Shown here: positions 46,423 through 55,379 of the stretch, one piece after another
Layout: each line of letters opens with the position of its first letter
Position numbering within the stretch: the stretch's first letter is position 1
Assembly: GCA_963734125.1 (NCBI GenBank)
Contig: CAVTGB010000011.1
Coordinates: 1 to 64,000, forward strand
Direction: 5' to 3'
Origin: DATARH01 sp963734125
GTDB taxonomy: Bacteria; Pseudomonadota; Alphaproteobacteria; ATCC43930; CGMCC-115725
Length of the DNA: 64,000 nucleotides
The notes under the pieces: generated by a model
The model's database searches: none
What the model was told of the DNA's origin: nothing
Seen by the model: the letters and a program-made list of their open reading frames with translations, nothing else
Translations under genes and position numbers: made by a program

Positions 46423-47565
46423 ATGAAGCCGAAATCGATCGCCATCGTCGGCGCCGCCGAAACGACCGAGATGGGCCGCATCCCCGACCTCTCGCAGATC
46501 GGCCTCCATGCCGACGCCGCGCTCAACGCGCTGAAGGATTGCGGGCTCAAGCCCGCCGACATCGACGGGGTCGCGACCGCCGGCGAGACCCCGTCGACGA
46601 TCGCGCATTATCTCGGCATCACCCCCAAATGGGTCGACGGCACCGCGGTCGGCGGCTGCTCGTTCATGATCCATGTCCGCCACGCCGCCGCGGCGCTCGA
46701 AAGCGGGCTGTGCAAGACCGTCCTCATCACCCACGGCGAAAGCGGCCGCTCCGGCATCGCGCGCTCGCGGCCGGCAGCCTCGCCCGGGAGCCTCGCCGGC
46801 CAGTTCGAAGCGCCCTACGGGCCGATGGGGCCGCCGACCCTCTTTACGATCCCGGTGTTGCGCTACATGAAGACCTATGGCCTCACGCACGAGCAGTTGG
46901 CGATGGTCGCGGTCGTCCAGCGCGAATGGGCGGCGAAGAACCCGCGCGCCACCTTCCGTGACCCGATCACCGTCGAGGATGTCTTGAATTCGCGGATGAT
47001 CGCCTATCCGTTCCGGCTGTTGCAGTGCTGCCTCGTCACCGACGGCGGCGGCGCCCTCATTCTGACGACCGCCGACCGCGCCAAGGATTTCCCGACCAAG
47101 CCGGTCTATCTGCTCGGCACCGGGGAGATCTGTCGAAACCCCGATGGTCAGCCAGATGGCGGACTTTACGTCGTCGCGCGCCTTCCGCGTCGCCGGCGCG
47201 AAAGCCTTCGAGGAAAGCGGGATCGCCCACAAGGATGTCGACCATCTGATGATCTACGATGCCTTCGCTCATCTGCCGATCTACGGCCTTGAAGACCTCG
47301 GCTTTTGCAAGAGGGGCGAGGCGGCGCGGTTCATCTGGGAGCGCAACACCGCGCCCGGCGGAAAACTGCCGCTCAATACCAACGGCGGCGGCCTCTCCTA
47401 CATGCATTCCGGGATGTACGGGATGTACGCGCTCGCAGGAGAGCGTGCGCCAAATGCGCGGGCGACGCCCCGGCCCAGGTGCCCGGCGCCAAGATCTCGG
47501 TCTGCCACGGCGTCGGCGGCATGTTCGCCGCAAGCGGAACGATCATCATGACGAACCAGGGGTAA
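46423..47565 (+). CDS. Thiolase-family (SCP2/lipid-transfer-like) acetyl-CoA C-acyltransferase homologue, frame interrupted
   Basis: This ~380-residue thiolase homologue starts SIAIVGAAETTEMGRIPDLSQIGLHADAALNALKDCGL and has the domain-typical HGESGRSGIARS, followed by the second half with DAFAHLPIYGLEDLGFC and LPLNTNGGGLSYMHSGMYG. It ends ISVCHGVGGMFAASGTIIM. The active-site cysteine of classical thiolases is not evident, as in Ltp2-type retro-aldolases. Breaks near 47130, 47435 and 47460 are explained by single extra bases. It lies four bases after the DUF35 gene. Confidence 0.8.
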
Positions 47566-47627
47566 GGAGACGGTGCGGCCAATCGGCTGCCCGGCGTCGC
47601 CCGACCGCCACGCGGGTGGCTGAACGA

Positions 47628-47654
47628 GAAAGCGCCCCGGTCGGGGGCGCTTTC
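47628..47654. terminator. Hairpin with GC stem after the thiolase gene
   Basis: GAAAGCGCCCC at 47628-47638 pairs with GGGGCGCTTTC at 47644-47654 around GGTCG. It lies between the convergent thiolase and deacylase genes and can serve both directions, although only three T residues end the stem. Confidence 0.6.
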
Positions 47655-47708
47655 GTGTTGGTACGAACTCTTATCGGGGGCCGGCGCGTATCGGCCGGCG
47701 GTCCCGGA

Positions 47709-49406
47709 TCAGTGGTTGGCGTGCCAGTAGCTGTTGCGCAGGACGCGGCCGGGGAGGGCGCCGGTGTGCTTTTTATCTTCGAGCAGTACCTGGCCGTTGA
47801 CGATCGTGTGGGAGACGCCCTCGGAGGTTTCCTTGATGCGCCAGCCGCCGGCCGGGAAGTCGTGGACTACCTCTTCCTTGCCGCATTTGACCGTCGCGGG
47901 GTCGAAGATCGCGATGTCGGCGGCCATCCCCGGGCGCAACAGGCCGCGGTCGTAGAGGCCGAAGGTCGAGGCGGAATCGAAGGTGAGGCGCCGCACCGCC
48001 TGTTCCAGGGTCAGCACCTGCTTCTCGCGTACCCACTCGCCGAGAAGCTTCGTGATGTAGCCGTAGCCGCCGTGGAACTGCACGTGCGCGCCGCCGTCGC
48101 CGAGCCCGATGATGGCGTTGGGGTGGGTCAGGATCTTTTTGAGCACCTCGTCATCGGTATTGTTCTCGGCCTGGAGGAAGCGGGTCTCGAGCTTTTCTTC
48201 GACGACGAGGTCGAGGAAGGCGTCGATCACACGCTTGCCTTCCTGTTCGGCGATCTGGCCGATCGATTTGAACTGCATCCACTGGTTCTTTGGGAGCACC
48301 GGCTCGTTGACCCAGATGTAGTTCCACCAGGTCTTCGAGATGCCGACCGCGCTGTCGGGCTTGTTGACGACCGCCTCCTCGTGCAATTTCGCACGGATTT
48401 CGGGGTCGGCGTAGAGCCGCAGCTTTTCCTCGTTCGACATCAGGAGGATCGGGTGCCAGGTCGGCAAGCCGCGGAAGACCTGGCTGTTCTGCATCGTAAA
48501 GTCCTGCGTCACCCGGTTGGGGCTGCACATCGGGTAGGCGCGGATGCCGAGCGCGGCGGTCTCTTCGATCCGCGCCATGTGGATCTTCCATTCATCCGGG
48601 CGGCGCATCGTGTGCGACAGACTGTTGTAGACGACGGTGCGGCCGCTGGCTTCGGCGAGGCGCCGGATCATGCCGTCTTTCAGTTCGACATACTGGCCGC
48701 CGCCGGCCTGGATCGTGCCGGTGGAGAGCTCGCGCAGCACGTCGGCGAGCGCGAAGATCTCGGCTTCGTCGGCCCACAACGCCGGGATCGGCACGCCTTG
48801 GGGGTCGAAATGCCCCTTCTCGCGCGACACCGAAAGGCCGAGCGCACCCGCCTGCATGCCGTCGCGCACGACGTCCTGCATCGCCTTCACCTGCGCTTCG
48901 GTGGCGCCGGCCTTCTGGCAGTCGTCGCCCAAAACGTAATGGCGGACCGCCGTGTGGCCGATCAGGTTGCCGACATTGACGCCGAGGTGGTGATCCAAGT
49001 GCTCCATGTACTCTGGCACCGTCTCCCACTCGAACTCGACGGTCTTCAGGATCTCCATCGGGATCGCTTCGACATAGCTGAGGAACTCGGCCAGCCGCTC
49101 CTCGGTGCCCTTCCTGACCGGGGCCAGCGAGAGCGAGCAGTTGCCGAAGATGACGCTGGTTGCGCCGTGCTCGGGCGAAAACGTGCACAGCGGATCCCAG
49201 GTGACCTGCGCGTCGTAATGGCAATGGTTGTCGATGAACCCGGGGGCAACCGCGCGGCCGGCGGCGTCGATGGTCTTCGTCGCGACGCCCGAGAGCTTGC
49301 CCAATTCGACGATCTTGCCGTCCCTGACCCCGACATCGCCGCGGAACGCCGGCAGCCCGGAGCCGTCGACAATCAGGCCATTCTTGATCAGGAGATCGTA
49401 CGCCAT
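47709..49406 (-). CDS. Amidohydrolase, N-acyl-D-amino-acid deacylase/dihydroorotase-like
   Basis: This 565-residue protein has the classic urease-superfamily opening DLLIKNGLIVDGSGLPAFRGDVGVRDGKIVELG, and metal-binding PGFIDNHCHYD (HxH). The middle has NCSLSLAPVRKGTEERLAEFLSYVE, the SLSREKG-like segment, and the metal-associated IIGLGDGGAHVQFHGGYGY with Asp and His. The length and pattern match D-aminoacylases and the related amidohydrolase family 3. The ATG at 49406 has GGAGGGA five bases upstream. Its direct substrate is unknown. It is convergent with the thiolase operon. Confidence 0.85.
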   Translation of the reverse strand: MAYDLLIKNGLIVDGSGLPAFRGDVGVRDGKIVELGKLSGVATKTIDAAGRAVAPGFIDNHCHYDAQVTWDPLCTFSPEHGATSVIFGNCSLSLAPVRKGTEERLAEFLSYVEAIPMEILKTVEFEWETVPEYMEHLDHHLGVNVGNLIGHTAVRHYVLGDDCQKAGATEAQVKAMQDVVRDGMQAGALGLSVSREKGHFDPQGVPIPALWADEAEIFALADVLRELSTGTIQAGGGQYVELKDGMIRRLAEASGRTVVYNSLSHTMRRPDEWKIHMARIEETAALGIRAYPMCSPNRVTQDFTMQNSQVFRGLPTWHPILLMSNEEKLRLYADPEIRAKLHEEAVVNKPDSAVGISKTWWNYIWVNEPVLPKNQWMQFKSIGQIAEQEGKRVIDAFLDLVVEEKLETRFLQAENNTDDEVLKKILTHPNAIIGLGDGGAHVQFHGGYGYITKLLGEWVREKQVLTLEQAVRRLTFDSASTFGLYDRGLLRPGMAADIAIFDPATVKCGKEEVVHDFPAGGWRIKETSEGVSHTIVNGQVLLEDKKHTGALPGRVLRNSYWHANH

Positions 49407-49589
49407 CGGTTCCCTCCTCGGGTCGCGGGTCACCCGAATGGCGACCGGCCGAAGCCCAACTGTAGCACGCGCGCCTCGCCCTCACGCCAGCTTTCGCCGC
49501 ATGGGTTGCGGCGGAGCCATGCGCCAAGCGGCGGCTGGGTGGCGTGAGGCGGCCCACCTCCCTCGGGTGGGCATGCCAGCCGCGCTATC

Positions 49590-50786
49590 TTAGCGTGTGG
49601 CGAGCGCCTTGACGCCGGGGAGTTCGCGGCCTTCGAGCCATTCGAGGAAGGCGCCGCCGGCGGTCGAGACGTAAGTGAGGTCGCCGGTCACGCCGGCGGC
49701 GGCGAGGGCGGCCACGGTGTCGCCGCCGCCGGCGATGCTCATCAGCTTGCCCTCCCGGGTCAATTCGGCGATTTTTTTGGCGATCGCGATCGTCGCGCGG
49801 TCGAAGGGCGGGGTCTCGAAGGCGCCGACCGGGCCGTTCCACACCAGCGTCTTGGCATTGTCGAGCGCGCGGCAGATGCGGGCGACGGTGTCCGGGCCGA
49901 TATCGAGGATCATCGCGTTCATCGGCACCGCATGAACCCCGACGGTGCGGGTGAGCACGCCCGGCTCCAACTTTTCGGCGGTGACGGCATCCTCGGGGAG
50001 GATGATGTCGCAGCCGTGCTCCTCGGCTTCGCCCAGGATGAAGCGGGCGACTTCGGCGAGATCGGGCTCGCACAACGAGCGCCCGACCGGCCGGCCCTTG
50101 GCGAAGAGGAAGGTGTTGGCCATCGCGCCGCCGATCGCCAAGAGATCGACCTTGCGGGTCAGGTTGCCCAAGAGGTCTAGCTTGGTAGAAACCTTGGCGC
50201 CGCCGACGATGCCCATCACCGGATGGCGCGGCTTGTCGAAAGCGGCGCCGAGCGCCTCCAATTCGGCCTGCATGTTTTTGCCGGCGGCGGACGGCAACAG
50301 ATGCGCCAACGCCTCGATCGAGGCGTGCGCGCGGTGCGCCGCGGAAAACGCGTCGTCGACGTAAACATCGCCGAGCGCGGCCAACTGCGCGGCGAATTCT
50401 GGGTCGTTCGCCTCCTCTTCGGGGTGAAAGCGCAGGTTTTCGAGGAGCGCGACCTCGCCGGGTTTTAGCGCGGCGACAACCTGTTCAGCCTCATCGCCAA
50501 TGCAGTCTTCGGCGAAGTGGACCGGCCGGCCGCCGATCGCCTTGGACAAGGGCTCGACGAGGATGCTCAAGGATTGCGTCGGGTCATATCCTTTGGGGCG
50601 GCCGAAATGCGACATCACGACGATCCTGGCGCCTTTTTGGATCAAGGCCTCGATCGTCGGCGCGAGGCGCTCGATGCGGGTGGAGTCGGTGACATGGCCG
50701 TCCTTGACCGGCACGTTCAAATCGGCGCGCAGCAGCACCCGTTTGCCGGCGACGTCGAGATCATCGAGTGTGCGAAACTGCGGCAT
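49590..50786 (-). CDS. pgk: Phosphoglycerate kinase
   Basis: This 398-residue glycolytic enzyme transfers phosphate from 1,3-bisphosphoglycerate to ADP. The N-terminal motif KRVLLRADLNVPVKDG is intact, followed by VVMSHFGRPKG and the nucleotide-binding GGAKVSTKLDLLGNL. The hinge AMANTFLFAKG and the C-terminal GPVGAFE and GGGDTVAALAAAG are also intact. Length is normal. No gap or tktA gene is adjacent; a methyltransferase gene lies divergently upstream. Confidence 0.96.
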   Translation of the reverse strand: MPQFRTLDDLDVAGKRVLLRADLNVPVKDGHVTDSTRIERLAPTIEALIQKGARIVVMSHFGRPKGYDPTQSLSILVEPLSKAIGGRPVHFAEDCIGDEAEQVVAALKPGEVALLENLRFHPEEEANDPEFAAQLAALGDVYVDDAFSAAHRAHASIEALAHLLPSAAGKNMQAELEALGAAFDKPRHPVMGIVGGAKVSTKLDLLGNLTRKVDLLAIGGAMANTFLFAKGRPVGRSLCEPDLAEVARFILGEAEEHGCDIILPEDAVTAEKLEPGVLTRTVGVHAVPMNAMILDIGPDTVARICRALDNAKTLVWNGPVGAFETPPFDRATIAIAKKIAELTREGKLMSIAGGGDTVAALAAAGVTGDLTYVSTAGGAFLEWLEGRELPGVKALATR

Positions 50787-50878
50787 GCCGGTCAGCTCCC
50801 CTGCGAAGCGCTCACCCGTTTATCGCCGGGCCGGGGCCCCTTTGCAAATGGATCGGCGCGCCATACCTCAAGGATGTC

Positions 50879-51934
50879 ATGGCCAACACCTTCGTCAGTA
50901 CCTTCGATAAGCTCGCCTTCGAGACCGCGCAGGCGGCGCGCATCGGCTGGTTTTTCGGCCAGAAGCTGGTGGCCGCGCGGTTGGCGCGGCCGGTGCCGGC
51001 GCCACCCGAATTGCGCGGCCGCCCGATGCCCGACCGCCAGCGCCTCCTCGCCGATCTGTGGCGTCTGATCGAACAGGACTGGCGCAATATCGAAGCCGGG
51101 ATCTATGCCGCGCCCGAGGATTGGCGGGGGAGCCTCATCGCCGAGTTGCGCCGGGCGGTCGATTTCTTTGGCGATCTGGGTGCGGTTGAGGCGCGCCGCC
51201 ACGGCGAGCCGGCCGAGGTTCTCTTGCCCGAGGCGGCGGCGGACCGCTATCCGGCCTATTACCGGCGGAAGTTCCACTTCCAGAGCGACGGTTATTTGAG
51301 CCGGGCCTCGGCCGAGCGCTACGATCATCAGGTCGAGGTGCTGTTTGGCGGCGGCGCCGCGGCGATGCGCCGCTCGGCGCTGGTCCCGTTGCAGGGGGCG
51401 CTGCGGCATTGCGGCAGTGGTGCGCGGCTCCTCGATATCGGTTGCGGCACCGGCGCCTTCCTGCGCGAAGTTAAGCGCAATCATCCGCGCCTCGCGGTCA
51501 CCGGGCTCGACCTGTCGGCGCCCTATCTGGCGGTGGCGCGACGCCGCCTTCAGCCGTGGTCGCGGGTGAGGCTCACCGAAGCGGCGGCCGAGGCGATGCC
51601 GTTTGGCCGAGCCGAGTTCGACATTGTCTCTTGCCTCTATCTGTTTCACGAACTGCCGGCGCGCGTGCGCCGCGCGGTCGTCGCCGAGATCCGGCGGGTA
51701 TTGAAGCCGGGCGGGACCGTCATTCTTGTCGATTCGCTGCAAACCGGAGACGAGCCCGATTACGACGCTTTATTAGACTATTTTCCTTTTGCCTTTCATG
51801 AGCCATACTATGCCGGTTATCTAGTTGAGGACCTCGACCGGCTGATGAAGCCGGGCTTCACCCCTGAGGAGCGCTCGCTCGCTTACTTCTCGAAGGTGGT
51901 CACTTATAGGTGTGGCGGTCACCCCCCTGACTAG
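50879..51934 (+). CDS. Class I SAM-dependent methyltransferase
   Basis: This 351-residue protein has an N-terminal helical extension and a C-terminal Rossmann-type methyltransferase domain. Motif I is LLDIGCGTGAFLREVKR, then VTGLDLSAPYLAVARRRL, the acidic/substrate strand EFDIVSCLYLFHELP and motif PGGTVILVDSLQ. AAGGA directly before the ATG supports the start at 50879. The extension, with YYRRKFHFQSDGYLSRASAERYDHQVE, suggests a small-molecule or lipid-modifying methylase, but the substrate is unknown. It is transcribed toward gcrA. Confidence 0.85.
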   Translation: MANTFVSTFDKLAFETAQAARIGWFFGQKLVAARLARPVPAPPELRGRPMPDRQRLLADLWRLIEQDWRNIEAGIYAAPEDWRGSLIAELRRAVDFFGDLGAVEARRHGEPAEVLLPEAAADRYPAYYRRKFHFQSDGYLSRASAERYDHQVEVLFGGGAAAMRRSALVPLQGALRHCGSGARLLDIGCGTGAFLREVKRNHPRLAVTGLDLSAPYLAVARRRLQPWSRVRLTEAAAEAMPFGRAEFDIVSCLYLFHELPARVRRAVVAEIRRVLKPGGTVILVDSLQTGDEPDYDALLDYFPFAFHEPYYAGYLVEDLDRLMKPGFTPEERSLAYFSKVVTYRCGGHPPD

Positions 51935-51952
51935 CCACAACATGTAGATAAC

Positions 51953-51993
51953 GGTTGGCGCCGACCCACAAGAGTAGTACCGTATCTTGTGGG
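51953..51993 (+). promoter_or_regulatory. Inverted repeats in the gcrA leader
   Basis: CCCACAAGA (51965-51973) pairs exactly with TCTTGTGGG (51985-51993) across an 11-base spacer, and a second palindrome GGTTGGCGCCGACC (51953-51966) adjoins it. They lie 36 to 76 bases before the gcrA ATG at 52030. This could be an operator or a leader hairpin. I cannot name a regulator. Confidence 0.4.
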
Positions 51994-52029
51994 GGCTTTG
52001 GGACCAACCACAGGATCGGGGGATTAGCG

Positions 52030-52428
52030 ATGGATGGGACCTGGACGCTGGAGCCGAGCGAGGAGCTTTGCGCGCCTGAGCGCGTCGAGCTGACCTGGAC
52101 TCCGGAACGGATCGAACGCTTGACCGCGTTGTGGGAGGAGGGGATCACCACAGCCGAAATCGGCCGGCGTATCGGGGTCACCAAGAACGCGGTCATCGGC
52201 AAGGTGCATCGCATCGGGCTGGTGCCGCGGGTTGTCAAGGAAGCCCCGCCGCCCAGGCGCAATGTCTTCGATTTCGTGGGCCCGGTCTGCATGTGGCCGA
52301 TCGGCCACCCGACCGATGACGACTTCCACTTCTGCGGCGGACAACCGCTCGCCGGGAAGCCCTATTGCGGCCACCACGCCGCGGTCGCCTACATCCGGCC
52401 GAAGGAAGTAAAGCCCGAAGCGGCGTAA
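52030..52428 (+). CDS. gcrA: GcrA cell-cycle regulator
   Basis: GcrA is an alphaproteobacterial master regulator of the cell cycle. It binds promoters with CcrM-methylated GANTC sites and sigma-70 holoenzyme, and activates ctrA and division genes. This 132-residue protein has the N-terminal DNA-binding WTPERIERLTALWEEGITTAEIGRRIGVTKNAVIGKVHRIGL, a proline-rich linker, and the C-terminal sigma-interacting domain with CMWPIGHP, FHFCG and CGHHAAVAY. Length is shorter than in Caulobacter (~170). GGGGAT precedes the ATG. It is a good marker for an alphaproteobacterium. Confidence 0.95.
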   Translation: MDGTWTLEPSEELCAPERVELTWTPERIERLTALWEEGITTAEIGRRIGVTKNAVIGKVHRIGLVPRVVKEAPPPRRNVFDFVGPVCMWPIGHPTDDDFHFCGGQPLAGKPYCGHHAAVAYIRPKEVKPEAA

Positions 52429-52484
52429 CACTTCGGAAACATTCGCCTCTTTCCTTCCGGAGAGAGGGCAGAGTGAAGTGTCGC

Positions 52485-53661
52485 TTACCGCGTCAATTCC
52501 CGCATGGCGCGGTCGATGCCGTCGAGCGTCAGCGGGAACATGCGGTCTTCCATCAGCGCCCGGATCATGCCGATGCTGGTGGTGCCGCCCCAGTGTCGCT
52601 CGGGCACCGGGTTGAGCCACACCGCCTTCGGGTAGGTGCCGAGGAGGCGGCCGCAGCCACGCCGCGCCCGGCTCGTCGTTCCAGCGCTCGACGCTGCCGC
52701 CCTCCTTGGCGATCTCGTAGGGGCTCATGCTGGCGTCGCCCACGAGGACGATCTTGTGGCCGGGATCGTAGGTGCGCAGGATCTCCATCACCTCCAATTG
52801 CTCGACATGGCGGCGGCGCGAATCCTTCCACACCGTGTCGTAGAGGCAGTTGTGGAAATAGAAATGCACGAAGTGCTTGAATTCGCCGCGCGCCGCCGAG
52901 AACAGCTCCTCGCAGACCCGGACATGGTCCTCCATCGACCCGCCGACATCGAGGAAGAGCAGGAGCTTCACTGCGTTGTGCCGCTCGGGCACCATCTTCA
53001 GATCGAGCCAGCCGGCATTGTGCGCGGTTGAGCGGATCGTGCCGGGGAGGTCGAGCTCGAGTTCGGCGCCCTCGCGGGCAAAGCGGCGCAGGCGGCGCAG
53101 CGCCAGCTTGATGTTGCGGGTGCCGAGTTCGAGGGTGTCGTCGAGGTTGCGGAATTCGCGCTTGTCCCACACCTTGACCGCGGTGCGGTTGCCCTGGGAT
53201 TTGGGCCCCATGCGCACACCCTCGGGATTGTAGCCCTCCGCGCCGAACGGCGAGGTGCCGGCTGTGCCGATCCATTTCTTGCCGCCCTGGTGGCGCTCCT
53301 TCTGTTCGGCGAGCCGCTGGCGCAGCGTCTCCATCAGCTTGTCCCAGCCACCCAGTGCCTCGACGAGCGCTTTCTCCTCCTCGGTCAGATAGCGCTCGCC
53401 GAGTTTTTTCAGCCACTCCTCGGGGAGCTCGGTCTGCGGGTCGGTGGGCGTCTCGATGCCGTTGAAACACTGCCCGAACACCCGGTCGAAGCGGTCGAGG
53501 TGGCGCTCGTCCTTGACGAGGGCCGAGCGCGCCAGGAAATAGAATTCGTCGATGTCGAAGCGCGCCACCCCCCGCTGCATCGCCTCCATCAGCGTCAGGA
53601 ACTCGCGCAAGCTGGCCGGCACCTTGGCCGCGCGCAATTCGAGGAAGAAGGAGATGAACAC
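52485..53661 (-). CDS. VWA domain protein, CoxE-like, frame interrupted
   Basis: This ~390-residue protein is an MIDAS-like von Willebrand A protein that works with a MoxR ATPase. It begins with SFFLELRAAKVPASLREFLTLMEAM and has the long middle and a VWA domain with KLLLFLDVGGSMEDHV (DxGxS variant of DxSxS), and IVLVGDASMSPYEI. One break near 52660 moves the frame; the repaired end reads TYPKAVWLNPVPERHWGGTTSI..., stopping at TAA 52485. A GTG at 53661 is the likely start. The pair MoxR+VWA often assembles or activates metalloenzymes such as CO dehydrogenase. Confidence 0.82.
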
Positions 53662-53668
53662 GGCTGGC

Positions 53669-54043
53669 CTATGGGCTCGGCGGTAACCGCTGCAGGGTCT
53701 GGATCAGTTCTGCCGTATCGATGTCGCCATCCCAATAGGCGATGATCGCGGCCGTGTTGAGACCCACCCACTCGAAGAGTTGGCGCTGGTCGTCGGAAGA
53801 AAGTCGCCCGGCAATCAGGTGCGGCGCGGGCCGAACGCCGACAACCGCTGTATTGTCCACGTTCATTTGGTTGCCGTGGCTCATGTTGACCTTGATCCGC
53901 ACATCGTGCCGAGCATTCCCGCGCGGTCCGACCCAGACCGTCATCGGCAATCCGGTCGTGCGCGGGTATAAATTCGCCATTTCAAAAAGCTCATCGCTCG
54001 ATAAAGCGTGGCCTTGTTCTGAAATGGGAGTGTTTGATTTCAT
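53669..54043 (-). CDS. Conserved hypothetical protein between MoxR and CoxE-like genes
   Basis: This 124-residue protein has ELFEMANLYPRTTGLPMTVWVGPRGNARHDVRIKVN near its start, HGNQMNVDNTAVVGVRPAPHLI, then a helical C-terminus with DQRQLFEWVGLNTAAIIAYWDGDIDTAEL. I do not recognise a named family, but it reads like a conserved protein of Rhizobiales genomes. It overlaps the moxR gene end by four bases and ends eight bases before the VWA gene, so all three are one operon. The context suggests a regulatory or toxin-like extra gene within the chaperone unit. Confidence 0.6.
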   Translation of the reverse strand: MKSNTPISEQGHALSSDELFEMANLYPRTTGLPMTVWVGPRGNARHDVRIKVNMSHGNQMNVDNTAVVGVRPAPHLIAGRLSSDDQRQLFEWVGLNTAAIIAYWDGDIDTAELIQTLQRLPPSP

Positions 54044-54910
54044 CCCCGTTCGCGCCGGTTGAGGAAGGCGAGGCGCTCAAACAGATGCACGTCCTGCTCG
54101 TTTTTGAGGAGCGCGCCGTGCAGCGGGGGAATGAGCTTTTTCGGGTCGCGGGTGCGCAGGATTTCGGCCGGGATGTCCTCGACTAGGAGGAGCTTCAGCC
54201 AATCGAGGAGCTCGGAGGTCGAGGGTTTTTTCTTCAGCCCCGGTACTTCGCGGATGTCATAGAAGATCGTCAGCGCCTCGTGCACCAGGTCGTGCTGCAA
54301 CCCGGGGAAGTGCACGTCGATGATGCGCTGCATCGTCTCGCGGTCGGGGAAGCGGATGTAATGGAAAAAGCAGCGGCGCAGGAAGGCGTCGGGCAGTTCT
54401 TTCTCGTTGTTCGAGGTGATCATCACGATCGGGCGCTGTTTGGCGGTGATCGTCTCCTTCAGCTCGTAGACGAAGAACTCCATGCGGTCGAGTTCGAGGA
54501 GGAGATCGTTGGGGAATTCGATGTCGGCCTTGTCGACTTCGTCGATCAGCAATACCGGCGCCGCCTCCGCGGTAAACGCGTCCCACAGTTTGCCGGGCTT
54601 GATGTAGTTGGCGATGTCGTGCACCCGCTCGTCGCCGAGCTGGCCGTCGCGCAGGCGCGAGACCGCGTCGTATTCGTAGAGCCCCTGCTGGGCCTTGGTC
54701 GTCGATTTGATGTGCCAGGTGATGAGGTCGAGGCCGAGGGCGCGCGGCGACCTCGTGGGCGAGGATCGTCTTGCCGGTGCCGGGCTCGCCCTTGATCAGA
54801 AGCGGCCGCTCGAGCGCGATCGATGCGTTGACGGCGACCTGCAGATCCTGCGTCGCGATATAGCTGTCGGTGCCCTCGAACCGTCGCATGCCCGTCTTGT
54901 CCGTTGCCAT
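54040..54910 (-). CDS. MoxR-family AAA+ ATPase, frame interrupted
   Basis: This ~290-residue AAA+ chaperone has Walker A LLIKGEPGTGKTILAHEVA, Walker B VLLIDEVDKAD and sensor I IVMITSNNEKELPDAFLRRCFFHYI (also the arginine finger). One break near 54750, just after the Walker A helix, is fixed by removing one G, giving EVARALGLDLITWHIKSTTKAQQGLYEYDAVSRL. The ATG at 54910 precedes TDKTGMRRFEGTD. MoxR ATPases with a VWA protein remodel or insert metal cofactors; two molybdenum hydroxylases lie elsewhere in the window. Confidence 0.88.
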
Positions 54911-54918
54911 TGACCCGG

Positions 54919-55359
54919 TCAATCCTCTGCCGTGAACCACAGCGGGCAATTATAGTCGATCGTAACTTCTTCGCCCGGTGCGATCGGCACCAGCGCAATC
55001 AGATCGAGCGTCGTTTGAGGGACGTTGCGCCTGACCCGCGCGCGGGGCTTGCGCGAATGGTTGCATAGCGTGACGAGACCGAGCGCGACGGCGCCGCGTC
55101 CCTCGTCCCCACTGCCGCCGTCCGGATCGCCGTCCCAGTCAAAATAATAGTCGTGGAGGATCGTCTGATCGAGGAGCTGGCACTGCCGCGGCGACACCAG
55201 GATGACCGGGGCCGCCTCGATCACCGTTCCAGCCGCGATCGGCGCAATCGCAAAGACGCCGCGGCCCTTCAGCGGGTCGATGCGGATTTCGAGGCGGTCG
55301 TTGGGGAGCGGCCGCAGGCTTTCGGGGGCGCGCGCGCTGCGCACCGCGGAGGCGGTCAC
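54919..55359 (-). CDS. SET domain protein-lysine methyltransferase-like
   Basis: This ~146-residue protein is mostly a SET domain: RLEIRIDPLKGRGVFAIAPIAAGTVIEAAPVI (opening, GRGVFA), ALGLVTLCNHSRKPRARVRRN (NHS SAM-binding knot) and APGEEVTIDYNCPLW (EEVTIDYN with the catalytic Tyr). SET proteins methylate lysine in proteins; in bacteria they are less common and targets are mostly unknown. The GTG at 55359 is the only in-frame start near the family start. It is followed by moxR and lies after tatA. Confidence 0.8.
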   Translation of the reverse strand: MTASAVRSARAPESLRPLPNDRLEIRIDPLKGRGVFAIAPIAAGTVIEAAPVILVSPRQCQLLDQTILHDYYFDWDGDPDGGSGDEGRGAVALGLVTLCNHSRKPRARVRRNVPQTTLDLIALVPIAPGEEVTIDYNCPLWFTAED

Positions 55360-55379
55360 CCCGGGCGCTCGCTCAGGGC

